A stretch of DNA of 64,000 nt from Bacteroidales bacterium. GTDB taxonomy: Bacteria > Bacteroidota > Bacteroidia > Bacteroidales > P3. Positions within the stretch are counted from its first letter, which is position 1. Every line of letters starts with the position of its first letter. The notes beneath the pieces were generated by a model. It was given only the letters and a program-made list of their open reading frames with translations, was not told the DNA's origin and did not search any database. The position numbers were made by a program, and so were the translations under genes. The DNA is taken from the NCBI GenBank assembly GCA_031272705.1, contig JAISTG010000044.1:16936-80935 (forward strand), written 5' to 3'. Of the stretch, positions 18,434 to 27,078 are shown one piece after another.

Positions 18434-19662
18434 TTTTCAAGTTTTAATTTATCAATGGTTAAAATACAATCGTTGTCTAACTGATACTTTTCTACTGCTT
18501 TCTGATATTTTTCTTCGCTCTTAAAATATTCTTTTTTTATTGGGGTTTTTTCTGTCAGTCTTATAATCACATTATCTTTTAATATTATTGAATTAAAGGG
18601 TAACAGGCGATTTTCTTCCTTGATATTATTATCATTTATGTTCTCGGCAATTAAAGAGTATTTGTTATTCTGTATCTGCCACACATCATAAAGGTATTGA
18701 GGTTTGCCTTCAATGATATTTCTATACATCACAATCAAATAATTATCCGAAGCAAAGAGTCGCATAATGGCTGATGTTTTAAACCAAATATAATCTGAAA
18801 GATCATTTATTATATCCATTCCCTCTTTGTATTTGTCTAATGTTTTTTGCTCTCTGTCCTTATCAAATTCAACCCAGTTATCTTTTTTTAATACTATGGA
18901 ATCAACAGGCTGTAAGTTAAAATCGTAAATCCTTATTTTGTATTCATTGACAGGAGAATAAAAAATATGAGAGTTGTTCATACATAAATTATCCATTGGT
19001 TCAAAATAGGTTAATGTTGGACGTGGAAAATCCAAATACTGATTACTCTTAATAATTTCCTTTTTGTCTATATCATAAAGATACCATGCCGTACTTTTAT
19101 CGGGAGAATTTAAATAAATATTATTATTAACTTTATAAAGTCCCAAGTAATTTTTGTAAAACAAAATGTTCCCATTAGATAAAGGGAAAGGCTGATAATC
19201 TTTGTCTTTATTTATCGTTGTTTTATATACGTATTCTTTAGCATCATTTTGCTCATACTCATACATTTTTTCAGTTACTTCAAAATATAATTTATCATTT
19301 CGTATCCAAAAAGTTGTAATTGAACATCTTGGATCTTTCAATTCATCTAATTTTTCAATATTCACATTGAAGGAAAATAATTTGTTTGCTTTTATATCAA
19401 AGCCATTGATTGTAACCTTCCGTTTATCTTTTTTTAGGTCATTTAGGTATAAAAAATAAACTGTATCATTATTCATTGTTATTATAAAATTACTTTTAGC
19501 ATATATACAATCTACTTTTCTATCTGTAAAAACAGAAGTATCATATTTTATATGGTTTTCGTTCTGCGAAAACAAAAAGAAAGGGAAGGCTAATGCAATA
19601 AAAACAAAAGCCTTTCCTTTCAAGCACTTAATTGTATTACAAAATAATATAGGTCTATTCAT
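18430..19662 (-). CDS. Exported protein of unknown function, possible beta-propeller
   Basis: 410 residues with a signal peptide ending near LFSQ (residue 33). The mature protein is rich in short Tyr/Asn/Lys strands recurring about every 45-50 residues (NDTVYFLYLND, NDKLYFEVTEK, NNNIYLNSPDK, NSHIFYSPVNEY, SDNYLIVMYRN), suggestive of a six-bladed propeller. Bacteroidetes often place such proteins beside exported thioredoxin-like proteins. No family is recognised with confidence. It is coupled to the downstream CxxC protein by an ATGA overlap. Confidence 0.75.
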   Translation of the reverse strand: MNRPILFCNTIKCLKGKAFVFIALAFPFFLFSQNENHIKYDTSVFTDRKVDCIYAKSNFIITMNNDTVYFLYLNDLKKDKRKVTINGFDIKANKLFSFNVNIEKLDELKDPRCSITTFWIRNDKLYFEVTEKMYEYEQNDAKEYVYKTTINKDKDYQPFPLSNGNILFYKNYLGLYKVNNNIYLNSPDKSTAWYLYDIDKKEIIKSNQYLDFPRPTLTYFEPMDNLCMNNSHIFYSPVNEYKIRIYDFNLQPVDSIVLKKDNWVEFDKDREQKTLDKYKEGMDIINDLSDYIWFKTSAIMRLFASDNYLIVMYRNIIEGKPQYLYDVWQIQNNKYSLIAENINDNNIKEENRLLPFNSIILKDNVIIRLTEKTPIKKEYFKSEEKYQKAVEKYQLDNDCILTIDKLKLEK

Positions 19663-19688
19663 ATTTTATTTTAATTATTTTCAGGGGA

Positions 19689-19696
19689 CAAAGGTA
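19689..19696 (-). promoter_or_regulatory. TACCTTTG -7 box, propeller-like gene
   Basis: TAnnTTTG match 26 nt upstream of the start at 19662, inside the repeated promoter segment. Confidence 0.65.
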
Positions 19697-19738
19697 CAAA
19701 TAATTTTCTTTATTAAACAAATCAAAGCATTAAACATT
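19694..19738. repeat. Partial third copy of the island promoter repeat (45 bp)
   Basis: Matches 17752-17796 and 22260-22304 with two or three differences, then diverges. It carries the same promoter position relative to the following gene, so promoter-plus-gene units may have duplicated. Confidence 0.75.
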
Positions 19739-19806
19739 CTATAGGTCTTGGAATTACTAAAAACAGTAAATATATTTAGTTGGTTATTAAATCATGGTAT
19801 TCCAAA

Positions 19807-20433
19807 TTAACGAATGAATTTTTTTATGGCGTGTAACTCAGTAATGTTTCCGTAAGAAATGATTTTCAGGTTGTTATCTAAAAGAATATAAGTGTTTAAG
19901 CCTTGTTTTAACACAATACTTGGAAACATTTTCTTGCTGAAATTAAGAAACTTTTGATTGAAATTTAATCCGCAACCATATTTTTCAATATCTAACATAA
20001 ATGAAGGGGTGAAATAGTTTTTTAGAGTCAGGTATTGTTGCGTTTTTTCTTTGAATGACCAGTCGTCAGTGGAGATTAAAATTAGTGCAACTTTATTTCT
20101 GTCTGCCATATTTATAATGCTGTCAAACAATTCGGTAGAAGCAACACACCAATAATTGTAAGTAACTAATAAAATAAGGCTTTGTGGCACTTTTTCGGCA
20201 ATTTGTGTTAGCGAAAGAGAATCCAAACGATAGATTTGTGGTGTTTTGTTTGGTTCATTCAAAAAAATATCATCATTCAAAGCCTCTTTTAATTCGGCAA
20301 GTTTATATTCCTTTAACTGTTTTTCAAGTTTTGGAGTCATATCCTTGTATGCAACTATTTCAATTTCAGGCATAAATTTGCATGAAACGAAACAAAGAGA
20401 AAATAAAATGCAATTAAACAAAAACTTTTTCAT
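19807..20433 (-). CDS. Thioredoxin-fold-like lipoprotein without CxxC
   Basis: 208 residues. The lipobox FVSC (Cys about 18) follows a short hydrophobic stretch, so it is a lipoprotein. The mature part has a thioredoxin-like layout: QSLILLVTYNYWCVASTELF carries only one cysteine where CxxC would sit (C-V-A-S), VALILISTDDW follows, and the end reads LNTYILLDNNLKIISYGNI like the beta4-beta5 hairpin. Related in architecture to the next gene upstream and coupled to it by a 4-nt overlap. Role unknown. Confidence 0.7.
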   Translation of the reverse strand: MKKFLFNCILFSLCFVSCKFMPEIEIVAYKDMTPKLEKQLKEYKLAELKEALNDDIFLNEPNKTPQIYRLDSLSLTQIAEKVPQSLILLVTYNYWCVASTELFDSIINMADRNKVALILISTDDWSFKEKTQQYLTLKNYFTPSFMLDIEKYGCGLNFNQKFLNFSKKMFPSIVLKQGLNTYILLDNNLKIISYGNITELHAIKKFIR

Positions 20434-21038
20434 TGTATCAAATTCATTATTTTTTGTTTTGTTTCGCTGTTATATTGCCCATCCAATAGCGTTTGCAGGT
20501 TTCCGTCAAGTAAAATGAAAGAATTGACCGATGTATTAAGAGATGTTTGCGGGCAAACTTCCGAAAGAAAGGACATAAATCTTATTTCAGGTGGTAAATC
20601 TCGCTCATTACCATAACGATAACAGTCAAGCATAAAGACAGGGTAGCGATAAAATTCAAGGGCTTTTTCTATTGAAATTTTGTTTAAGGGATTGTCCGCC
20701 GTAAGAAGCACCAAAGCAACATCTTTATCTTCGTAAAATTGCTGTATAACAGTATCATAATAACGGCATTCTTCACTTGAACAAAACAAATCAAAACAAT
20801 ATAAAAGGAAAAATTGCTTTTGCGAATGAGAAACTATACTTTGCAATATTTTTTTGTCCATTCTATAAAGTAAAGTTGTGCTGTCTTTTACGTATATTTC
20901 GTTTTGTGAAAAGTTTATTTCATTTAATTTATATTTAGTATCAATCTTTTCTATTCCTGCATATTGAGGATTTACTCTTATGCAGGAACAGAACAAGATA
21001 TTCAATGAAATTAGTAATGTAAATACTATATATTTCAT
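20430..21038 (-). CDS. Thioredoxin-fold-like lipoprotein, paralogue
   Basis: 202 residues from ATG 21038, chosen over the TTG at 21056 because MKYIVFTLLISLNILFCSC is a regular lipoprotein signal and the TTG lies inside the preceding gene. The order of segments mirrors its neighbour: KQFFLLYCFDLFCSSEECRYYD (cysteines spaced CxxxxC), VALVLLTADNP, YPVFMLDCYRYG, NSFILLDGNLQTL. Probably a duplicated pair of surface or periplasmic thioredoxin-like lipoproteins. Function unknown. Confidence 0.7.
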   Translation of the reverse strand: MKYIVFTLLISLNILFCSCIRVNPQYAGIEKIDTKYKLNEINFSQNEIYVKDSTTLLYRMDKKILQSIVSHSQKQFFLLYCFDLFCSSEECRYYDTVIQQFYEDKDVALVLLTADNPLNKISIEKALEFYRYPVFMLDCYRYGNERDLPPEIRFMSFLSEVCPQTSLNTSVNSFILLDGNLQTLLDGQYNSETKQKIMNLIQ

Positions 21039-21042
21039 TGAA

Positions 21043-21525
21043 TTAAATGACTTCAATTATTTCTACAGGAATTGTTACCATTCTCATAGAAGTTGGATAT
21101 TCACCCGCCCTAATTACAGCGTAAATTTCTTTTCCATCAAAGGTAAAATTAAAGAATACATCTGTATCTACGTAAAATGTAGAAAGTTCATTTGTGCCAT
21201 AATCAATATTTTCTAATTCATAAGTAAAATCACTTATTGTATTAGCATCTGCATCATAGAACAAATCGCAAGTTTTTTCTCCACTTTCTAAATTAACGTG
21301 AGGCATCCACGGTTCTACTCTTAGAAAACATAAACCAAAGCCTTTTGTACAATTGTACTTCGATCGTGCAATTCTAAAAACAAATTTAACTCCACCACCT
21401 ACTTCTGCTTTAGAAATTTCTGCAATAGATGTGTTTTTAATTTCTTGTTCGTCGTCTCCGCAAGAGATTAACAATCCTAAACTCATTAGTACAGTTGTAC
21501 CTAAAACTATAAATGTTCGTTTCAT
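21043..21525 (-). CDS. Lipoprotein of unknown function
   Basis: 160 residues with lipobox LISC (Cys about 22) followed by GDDEQE, the acidic stretch common after +1 Cys in exported Bacteroidetes lipoproteins. The mature domain is beta-rich (GGGVKFVFRIARS, SDFTYELENIDYG, VFFNFTFDGKEIYAVIRAGE) with Cys pairs at NCTKGFGLC. First gene of a tightly packed cluster with the two thioredoxin-like lipoproteins. No family recognised. Confidence 0.72.
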   Translation of the reverse strand: MKRTFIVLGTTVLMSLGLLISCGDDEQEIKNTSIAEISKAEVGGGVKFVFRIARSKYNCTKGFGLCFLRVEPWMPHVNLESGEKTCDLFYDADANTISDFTYELENIDYGTNELSTFYVDTDVFFNFTFDGKEIYAVIRAGEYPTSMRMVTIPVEIIEVI

Positions 21526-21656
21526 TTTTTTATCGGCTCGCCCTTCCTTTTAGGACTATTTTTTAATTTTGTTATTTTACTTTAATTTTGTATTAACAAT
21601 CCTGTTATCGCCTTCCGTAATAAAATTATCAACGCAAAACTGTTTATTTTATTGTA

Positions 21657-21664
21657 CAAAGGTA
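21657..21664 (-). promoter_or_regulatory. TACCTTTG -7 box, lipoprotein cluster
   Basis: TAnnTTTG match 131 nt upstream of 21525, leaving a fairly long untranslated leader in which I see no clear structure. Confidence 0.55.
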
Positions 21665-21740
21665 CAAATAAAAATAAATAGCATGCAAGAAAATTGAGTA
21701 AATAAAATTTACAATAATGTAAATATAATTTACTCTTTTA

Positions 21741-22034
21741 TTAAGTAGTTATTTTTGAATGTGTTATATTGCCATTTTTTATTGTTATTTCAAGTTTAAT
21801 TTCTTTATCTACTACATTATTACAGTAAATAGAAAAGAAGTCAAAGTCTAAAATTTCTCCAATTATTAGCAATAAATCAGTATCTATAGATTTTCGTTTA
21901 AATATATTATTAACATCAGGAGGGGTTTTACACAAACGCATAGCAAATTCCTGTCTTGTAATTTCTCCTTTTGCCTTTTTGGCATTGAATTGAGACTCTA
22001 TAATCTCGCCAATATGTACTTCCTTTCTGTCCAT
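21741..22034 (-). CDS. Small helix-turn-helix (XRE-like) regulator
   Basis: 97 residues from ATG 22034; the open frame continues 20 codons further up without a better start. HIGEIIESQFNAKK, then TRQEFAMRLCKTPPDVNNIF and KRKSIDTDLLLIIGEILDF match the five-helix Cro/C1-type HTH seen in many Bacteroidetes regulators, followed by a short beta tail. It sits at the border of the accessory island next to the second direct repeat and may regulate it; that is inference. Confidence 0.75.
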   Translation of the reverse strand: MDRKEVHIGEIIESQFNAKKAKGEITRQEFAMRLCKTPPDVNNIFKRKSIDTDLLLIIGEILDFDFFSIYCNNVVDKEIKLEITIKNGNITHSKITT

Positions 22035-22092
22035 AACGTAAGCAGACTTATCAATTACTATTGAGGTCTCACAAACCCTTTGCATATACAAC

Positions 22093-22127
22093 AAGAATGC
22101 TCACAATGTCGTGAGCGTTGTATTCTT
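22093..22127. promoter_or_regulatory. Inverted repeat in the leader of the HTH gene
   Basis: GCTCAC (22099) and GTGAGC (22111) face each other around 6 nt; AAGAAT and ATTCTT extend the stem past a bulge. Possible operator or attenuator. Confidence 0.35.
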
Positions 22128-22254
22128 AATATATGCAATTATTTATGCTTTGGTTTGTGAGTTCCAATAATAATTTAAGAATTAACACTAAATTTATTTA
22201 TTTATCAACCATTCCATTTTTATATTTATGTTTTAGTTTAATAAATTGCGAGTG

Positions 22255-22262
22255 CAAAGGTA
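22255..22262 (-). promoter_or_regulatory. TACCTTTG -7 box upstream of the HTH gene
   Basis: TAnnTTTG match 220 nt upstream of 22034, at the edge of direct-repeat copy 2. The inverted repeat at 22093 would lie in its leader. Confidence 0.5.
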
Positions 22263-22390
22263 CAAATAATTTTCTTAATCAAACAAATCAAAGCATTAAA
22301 CATTTATTTAACATTATAATTCCCCCGGATGTTAATCGGTAAGTAAAAACTCGTTTTTGGGGGCTACCAGAAATACTCTGGGGGCTACCA
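22260..22390. repeat. Direct repeat copy 2 with two family D units
   Basis: 22260-22369 repeats 17752-17862 almost base for base. The end holds two D units (GGGGGCTACCAGAAATACTCT at 22357, the next at 22378), again 21 bp apart. The remaining gap to the kbl promoter is plain AT-rich DNA. Confidence 0.85.
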
Positions 22391-22502
22391 AAAATGTTTA
22401 TTTTATTTTTTTTTTATTTTCCAATGTCGTAATAGAGTTATTGTAATATATATTGTCAGGTAAAATATTTTGCATTTTACTTCTATCAATCTAATTTTTT
22501 TG

Positions 22503-22510
22503 TACTTTTG
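22503..22510 (+). promoter_or_regulatory. TACTTTTG -7 box, kbl
   Basis: Consensus box 33 nt upstream of the kbl start. Confidence 0.7.
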
Positions 22511-22543
22511 CAACCTCAATTTATAATAATATAATTAAGGTAT

Positions 22544-23734
22544 ATGTATAACAATTTCAAAAAATATCTCACCGAAGAGATAACAAACATTAAAGAAGCA
22601 GGACTTTACAAAAACGAAAGAATTATCTCAACGCCTCAAAGTGCTGATATAAAAGTGCAGGGTGGCGACAATGTATTGAATTTCTGTGCTAATAATTATT
22701 TAGGACTTGCCGACAGCAAAGTATTGATTGAAGCCGCTAAACGTGCAATGGACGAACGCGGTTACGGAATGTCTTCTGTGCGATTTATTTGTGGAACGGG
22801 CGATTTGCATAAAGAATTAGAACGGAAGATAAGCGACTTTTTCGGAACGGAAGATGCTATTCTGTACGCCGCTTGCTTTGATGCTAATGGCGGAGTCTTT
22901 GAACCGCTTTTGGGAGAAGAAGATGCAATAATTTCAGATGCTCTTAATCACGCCTCAATAATTGATGGTGTAAGGCTTTGCAAGGCTAAGCGTTTCCGCT
23001 ATGCAAATGCTGATATGGCGGATTTGGAAAAGCAGTTGATTGCTGCTAAGGATTGCCGTTTCAGATTGATATGTACTGACGGCGTTTTCTCAATGGACGG
23101 CAACGTAGCACCTGTTGATAAAATTTATGCTTTGGCTCAAAAGTACGATGCAATGGTTATGGTTGATGAATCGCACTCTGCGGGCGTGGTAGGCAAGACC
23201 GGGCGTGGCACAACCGAACTTTACAATCTTAAAGGTGAGGTTGAAATCATTACAGGCACGCTTGGAAAGGCATTTGGCGGTGCAGTAGGCGGTTTTACCA
23301 CAGGGAAAAAAGAGGTGATAGAGATGTTGCGGCAGCGTTCTCGTCCTTATCTGTTTTCAAATTCTATTCCGCCGATGATAGCAGCAGCAGGTATTGCGAT
23401 GTTTGACCTTATTGATAAAACCAATGAATTACAGGATAAACTGCATTCAAATACTGCTTATTTTGTTGAACGTATGAAGGCTGCAGGTTTTGACATTAAG
23501 CCAACGGAATCGGCTATCTGTGCCGTGATGCTTTATGACGCAAAACTTTCTCAGGACTTTGCTGCACGTTTGCAGCAGGAAGGTATTTATGTAACGGGCT
23601 TTTATTATCCTGTTGTACCGAAAGGGCAGGCGAGAATAAGGGTTCAGGTTTCTGCTGCTCACGAAAAAGAGCATTTGGATAAGTGCATAGCCGCTTTTAC
23701 TAAAGTAGGAAAGGAACTGAACGTACTAAAATAG
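22544..23734 (+). CDS. kbl: Glycine C-acetyltransferase (2-amino-3-ketobutyrate CoA ligase)
   Basis: PLP enzyme converting 2-amino-3-oxobutyrate plus CoA to glycine and acetyl-CoA in threonine breakdown. The 396-residue protein is full length for the alpha-oxoamine synthase family: NFCANNYLGLADS, GYGMSSVRFICGTGDLHKEL, VMVDESHSAGVVGKTGRGT, and the PLP lysine in GTLGKAFGGAVGGF. Threonine dehydrogenase, its usual partner, is not adjacent. Single gene ended by the hairpin at 23759. Confidence 0.93.
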   Translation: MYNNFKKYLTEEITNIKEAGLYKNERIISTPQSADIKVQGGDNVLNFCANNYLGLADSKVLIEAAKRAMDERGYGMSSVRFICGTGDLHKELERKISDFFGTEDAILYAACFDANGGVFEPLLGEEDAIISDALNHASIIDGVRLCKAKRFRYANADMADLEKQLIAAKDCRFRLICTDGVFSMDGNVAPVDKIYALAQKYDAMVMVDESHSAGVVGKTGRGTTELYNLKGEVEIITGTLGKAFGGAVGGFTTGKKEVIEMLRQRSRPYLFSNSIPPMIAAAGIAMFDLIDKTNELQDKLHSNTAYFVERMKAAGFDIKPTESAICAVMLYDAKLSQDFAARLQQEGIYVTGFYYPVVPKGQARIRVQVSAAHEKEHLDKCIAAFTKVGKELNVLK

Positions 23735-23758
23735 GGATGTTCAAACATAACAAACAAA

Positions 23759-23788
23759 GAAAGGGGCGTTTTATAATGCCCCCTTTCT
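23759..23788. terminator. Bidirectional terminator between kbl and the T9SS cargo gene
   Basis: AGAAAGGGGC pairs with GCCCCCTTTCT around an AT loop; it serves two convergent genes. Confidence 0.8.
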
Positions 23789-23801
23789 GTTTATATTATC
23801 G

Positions 23802-25259
23802 TTAAAACGATTCCACTACAATTTTTTTCGTTATTACTCCTTTGTCTGTGTGGATTTTGGCGACGTAGTTTTCGTTTACAAAGTTGCTGACATCTACCGC
23901 AACAAATTTATCCTTCACCTTTGAAGTATAAACCTTTTGCCCCAAGAGGTTAAAGATTTCCAATTCCTCAATCACATCGGAGCAGGAGAAGTTTATGTTG
24001 TCTTTTGCAGGGTTAGGATACGCTAAAGCCACAACGTTGTTTTTATTAATGGAAGCCAGACTAACAAATCCATTCGGCATAAACTTAATTAAATAAGATT
24101 TTTCCCAATTCGCCGCAATAATTACGCCCCCGTCATTTGTCGCTGTTATGCCTGTGACTTCAATTTTCCAAATACTTGAATCCAAATCAATACGATAAAC
24201 GAAATTAGTATCACCCGTTACAGCACTGAAATTGCATATCTCAACCCACCCTTCAAAACTCAAAGGGAAACACCGAACATAATAGCAGTGATAAATAGAA
24301 TCTATATTCTTATAAGACATTATATCTATATTAGGGTAAAAAGCATGCTCAGTAGCATAATTTAGAGGAGGATTAGTATTCTCATTAACTCCTTGTATCA
24401 TATAAGAAAATTGAGGATAGACACTTTTTGTTTTGGCATCTATAATGTTCATCTTTATGTAATTATCAAATGCATACAATTCAATTAAAGTACTGTCATT
24501 TATGCTTTCAACATATGGATAACCCAATATACTGTCCTCCTCTTCAAGCGTTGTTGAATTAAGAAAATAGATTTTAGACGAAACATGTGCTTCATCTTCA
24601 TTTTTAGAAAATCTTTCTATCACAATTTGATTATTGGCTTCACATACAGAAAAGAAAGCAGGATCTAATATTCGCATTTTTGCAGGATATTGTTTTGATT
24701 GCAATATATTGCCAAGTGTATCAAAAATTCTAATGACTACGGCATTGGTTGTATCACCCTCATTAAAGTCTGCGAAAACAGCAATAAAATTGTTGTTGTG
24801 TAGTTTCTTAAAACTAAATCTCCCGAGATAAATGTTTAAAGTATCAGTTGCATAAAAAGGATATATTGGTGCAGAGAGCAAAAGATTTCCCTCAATATCA
24901 AAACTTTTAAACTTAATAGTATCTCTTATACTATCTTGAATAGGAAGTTCATTCATAAGAGAATAAAATTTATTGTTTAACTTGTATCTGATTTCTGTAT
25001 AATCATTCAAAAGATTAGAAGAATGAATCAAATTAAGGTCTTTGTCAAAAGCAATAACTTTATTTCCATTATAATAAGTACGATACATATACCAATAAGC
25101 ATTGGTATCATTATCGTAATTACTTACAGGAATACACCGAGTATAATAATTCTCAAATTCAAAAGCCTTATATCTGTCACTTGTTATGCTATCTATGAAA
25201 GCCTGTGCGTTTGTGTTTAACTCGACACAAACGAAAAGAATAAAAATCAATCGTTTCAT
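23802..25259 (-). CDS. Secreted protein with type IX secretion C-terminal domain
   Basis: 485 residues. A Sec signal peptide (MKRLIFILFVCVELNTNAQA) is followed by about 390 residues of beta-rich sequence of unknown fold. The type A T9SS sorting domain covers the last about 75 residues: AYPNPAKDNINFS, then IEELEIFNLLGQKVYTSKV, and a terminal VITKKIVVE. The product should cross the outer membrane by T9SS and be surface-attached or released. The porT gene at 63 kb supports a working T9SS. Nothing catalytic is visible. Confidence 0.88.
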   Translation of the reverse strand: MKRLIFILFVCVELNTNAQAFIDSITSDRYKAFEFENYYTRCIPVSNYDNDTNAYWYMYRTYYNGNKVIAFDKDLNLIHSSNLLNDYTEIRYKLNNKFYSLMNELPIQDSIRDTIKFKSFDIEGNLLLSAPIYPFYATDTLNIYLGRFSFKKLHNNNFIAVFADFNEGDTTNAVVIRIFDTLGNILQSKQYPAKMRILDPAFFSVCEANNQIVIERFSKNEDEAHVSSKIYFLNSTTLEEEDSILGYPYVESINDSTLIELYAFDNYIKMNIIDAKTKSVYPQFSYMIQGVNENTNPPLNYATEHAFYPNIDIMSYKNIDSIYHCYYVRCFPLSFEGWVEICNFSAVTGDTNFVYRIDLDSSIWKIEVTGITATNDGGVIIAANWEKSYLIKFMPNGFVSLASINKNNVVALAYPNPAKDNINFSCSDVIEELEIFNLLGQKVYTSKVKDKFVAVDVSNFVNENYVAKIHTDKGVITKKIVVESF

Positions 25260-25280
25260 ATCTTTATATTTTTATAAATT

Positions 25281-25318
25281 AAGGTTTAGTGAGCAATATA
25301 AATTGCCCACCAAACCTT
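25281..25318 (-). terminator. Terminator of the lipoprotein gene ending at 25327
   Basis: In minus-strand RNA, AAGGUUUGGUGGGCAAU pairs with AUUGCUCACUAAACCUU, the apparent mismatches becoming G:U pairs. The downstream sequence is A/T-rich. Confidence 0.7.
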
Positions 25319-25326
25319 AAAATGTA

Positions 25327-26424
25327 TTAATTAAAATTAATAGCACGAGTGAAATTAGCAAGTATTGGATCCGTATGAGGTGTTGCTACCACTAAATACG
25401 CACAATACAAATAATATGACCTATTATATTGATAAGAATTCAAAAATCTGATTGCTGGTATATAATCAGCCAGAACTTTATCTGCAGGTACAGAGAAATC
25501 AGTCATTATATCTTGTAAATTTTGCAGCATTGCAGGAATAAGAATAGTCTTAATCTCTTCAGCATTAAAACTTACAATGGTTGTACTTGGCACATAGTCT
25601 GTATGGTAAGCATCCCGCTCTAATACATTAACAATAGGAGTTGATGTTGAAGGATTGCCATAATACTGTACACCTGTGTAGTAAGTAGGGAATTCATTAA
25701 CAACAACTGTGGTGGTAATCGGTTTTATAGAATATCTGTAAACATTGTATTCAAAGCAATTACCGTTGTTTAGCCATTCTGTCCAATTAGAAACTACTTC
25801 TGCAGGAATGTTTATTTGACTGCATTCGTTCACTTTGTAGAAAGAAGGAAAATAGTAACGAGTATTCTCATCGCCTCCATCATAAGGTAATGGGTTAATA
25901 TCCACGGCAAATGTGATAGAGGTCTCGGATATATCTTTTACGTACATATCCGATAAAGGCATAATAGTTCCTCTCATTGCAGATATTAAATCAACAACAA
26001 AATTAAAGTATCTTTCTTTTAACTCATTCCCATTTACCAAACCATTTGTTAGAGGGACTTCCATAGAGAAAGTTCTTAACACACCGTTAGCCGTTGTTGC
26101 TTCAGCATTGATTTTATCAATAACTCCATAATTTAAGTACGCTTCCATTATCAACAATGCTTCTTTAATGTTCATGTCTGACAATGTAGCAGTAGTACTA
26201 TTCATTATTTCATCAAAATGTTCAATACTGCTTTCTAAATCACTCGACGACATAGTAATATCTTCATATTGAGGATATTTTCTCTCATATAAAGAATTAG
26301 CCGTCCCATTTTTAGAATAACTTCTGTTGTTGTTATTCAAGGATTCGTCTTCTTCGCTCGAGCAAGCAACGAAACCTAAACTTAATACTCCTAATAGAAG
26401 TATGCTCAAAATTCTTTTGTTCAT
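25327..26424 (-). CDS. Lipoprotein of unknown function
   Basis: 365 residues. The lipobox FVAC (Cys about 21) is followed by SSEEDES and an Asn-rich linker, a usual surface-export context in Bacteroidetes. The mature protein has no recognised domain; segments such as ALLIMEAYLNYGVIDKIN and AEEIKTILIPAMLQNLQDIM look helical, and a Tyr/Asn-rich middle looks beta. It is transcribed from its own promoter and ended by a strong hairpin. Confidence 0.75.
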   Translation of the reverse strand: MNKRILSILLLGVLSLGFVACSSEEDESLNNNNRSYSKNGTANSLYERKYPQYEDITMSSSDLESSIEHFDEIMNSTTATLSDMNIKEALLIMEAYLNYGVIDKINAEATTANGVLRTFSMEVPLTNGLVNGNELKERYFNFVVDLISAMRGTIMPLSDMYVKDISETSITFAVDINPLPYDGGDENTRYYFPSFYKVNECSQINIPAEVVSNWTEWLNNGNCFEYNVYRYSIKPITTTVVVNEFPTYYTGVQYYGNPSTSTPIVNVLERDAYHTDYVPSTTIVSFNAEEIKTILIPAMLQNLQDIMTDFSVPADKVLADYIPAIRFLNSYQYNRSYYLYCAYLVVATPHTDPILANFTRAINFN

Positions 26425-26445
26425 TTTTGATATGTTTTTTGGCTA

Positions 26446-26453
26446 CAAAAGTA
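26446..26453 (-). promoter_or_regulatory. TACTTTTG -7 box, 365-residue lipoprotein
   Basis: Consensus box 21 nt upstream of the start at 26424. Confidence 0.7.
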
Positions 26454-26527
26454 CTAATTTTCTTAAACTTTGCATTCGCTCCCATTTTTTTTGTAATGAA
26501 AATGCAATTTATTACACCACATTACTT

Positions 26528-26637
26528 TGACAGGAGTACTCCTGTCAGGCGTTCGCTATGCAGCGAACGCTCATTCTCCATTAAGGCATACCTTATTCGC
26601 AAACAACATCTGTCGGCACAGCCTTTGCTGGTATGCC
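26528..26637. repeat. Cluster of palindromes
   Basis: TGACAGGAGTACTCCTGTCA (26528-26547) is a perfect 20-bp palindrome. GCGTTCGC...GCGAACGC (26549-26570) follows 1 bp later. GGCATACC (26585) and GGTATGCC (26630) form a wider inverted repeat. No T tract follows on either strand. Confidence 0.7.
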
Positions 26638-26892
26638 AAACACACTTAAATTAGTCTTACACAGAAAGAACACTCCTTTAAGATGGATACGCCATCCAAA
26701 GAAACCTTTCCGTAGATTTGCTTTCGCGAAGCAATAATGTTTAAACCGCCGAGACATGTTTAATGGGAGCAAACTAATTATCAGTCCTGTTGTTTTGCAG
26801 AGCAGAACCGCTAAAAAAGTTAATAATTTGAACATTGTCTCCTTCATTTTGTTTATTATTTTATGGCAAAGCGTAGGAAAATAATATAACAT
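26593..26892 (-). CDS. Possible small membrane protein behind a structured leader
   Basis: 99 residues from ATG 26892, preceded at a good distance by AAGGAG. A hydrophobic helix (MFKLLTFLAVLLCKTTGLII, then SLLPL) is followed by a basic aromatic stretch (RRFKHYCFAKANLRKGFFGWR). No family is recognised, and the 3' end overlaps an inverted repeat, so it could be a chance frame. The Shine-Dalgarno and the structured leader upstream are the main arguments for it. Confidence 0.4.
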   Translation of the reverse strand: MLYYFPTLCHKIINKMKETMFKLLTFLAVLLCKTTGLIISLLPLNMSRRFKHYCFAKANLRKGFFGWRIHLKGVFFLCKTNLSVFGIPAKAVPTDVVCE

Positions 26893-26910
26893 ACTCGCTC
26901 CTTTATCCTA

Positions 26911-27032
26911 TATTGAAGCCCTATAACTTGCTTTGTCTCAAATAAAGAAAACCCACGCAACGATAATTCGTTTTGATGTTTCCTATGAGACTATATAAAT
27001 ATATAGCAACTGAAATGTTATAGGTTTCAATA
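26911..27032 (-). ncRNA. Candidate structured RNA or regulatory leader
   Basis: On the minus strand UAUUGAAACCUAUAAC (27032-27017) pairs with GUUAUAGGGCUUCAAUA (26927-26911), a 15-pair closing stem with one small bulge. Inside are a hairpin CUAUAUAUUUAUAUAG and a second stem GUCUCA/UGAGAC topped by AACGA-auua-UCGUU, i.e. a three-way junction. The promoter at 27079 would start it, and the Shine-Dalgarno of the 99-residue frame lies just beyond it. It could be a cis-regulatory leader or a free RNA such as a 6S-like RNA. Identity unproven. Confidence 0.45.
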
Positions 27033-27078
27033 GTTTAGAAACAATATACATTACAACTTTTGCAACGTTTTACGGCGA

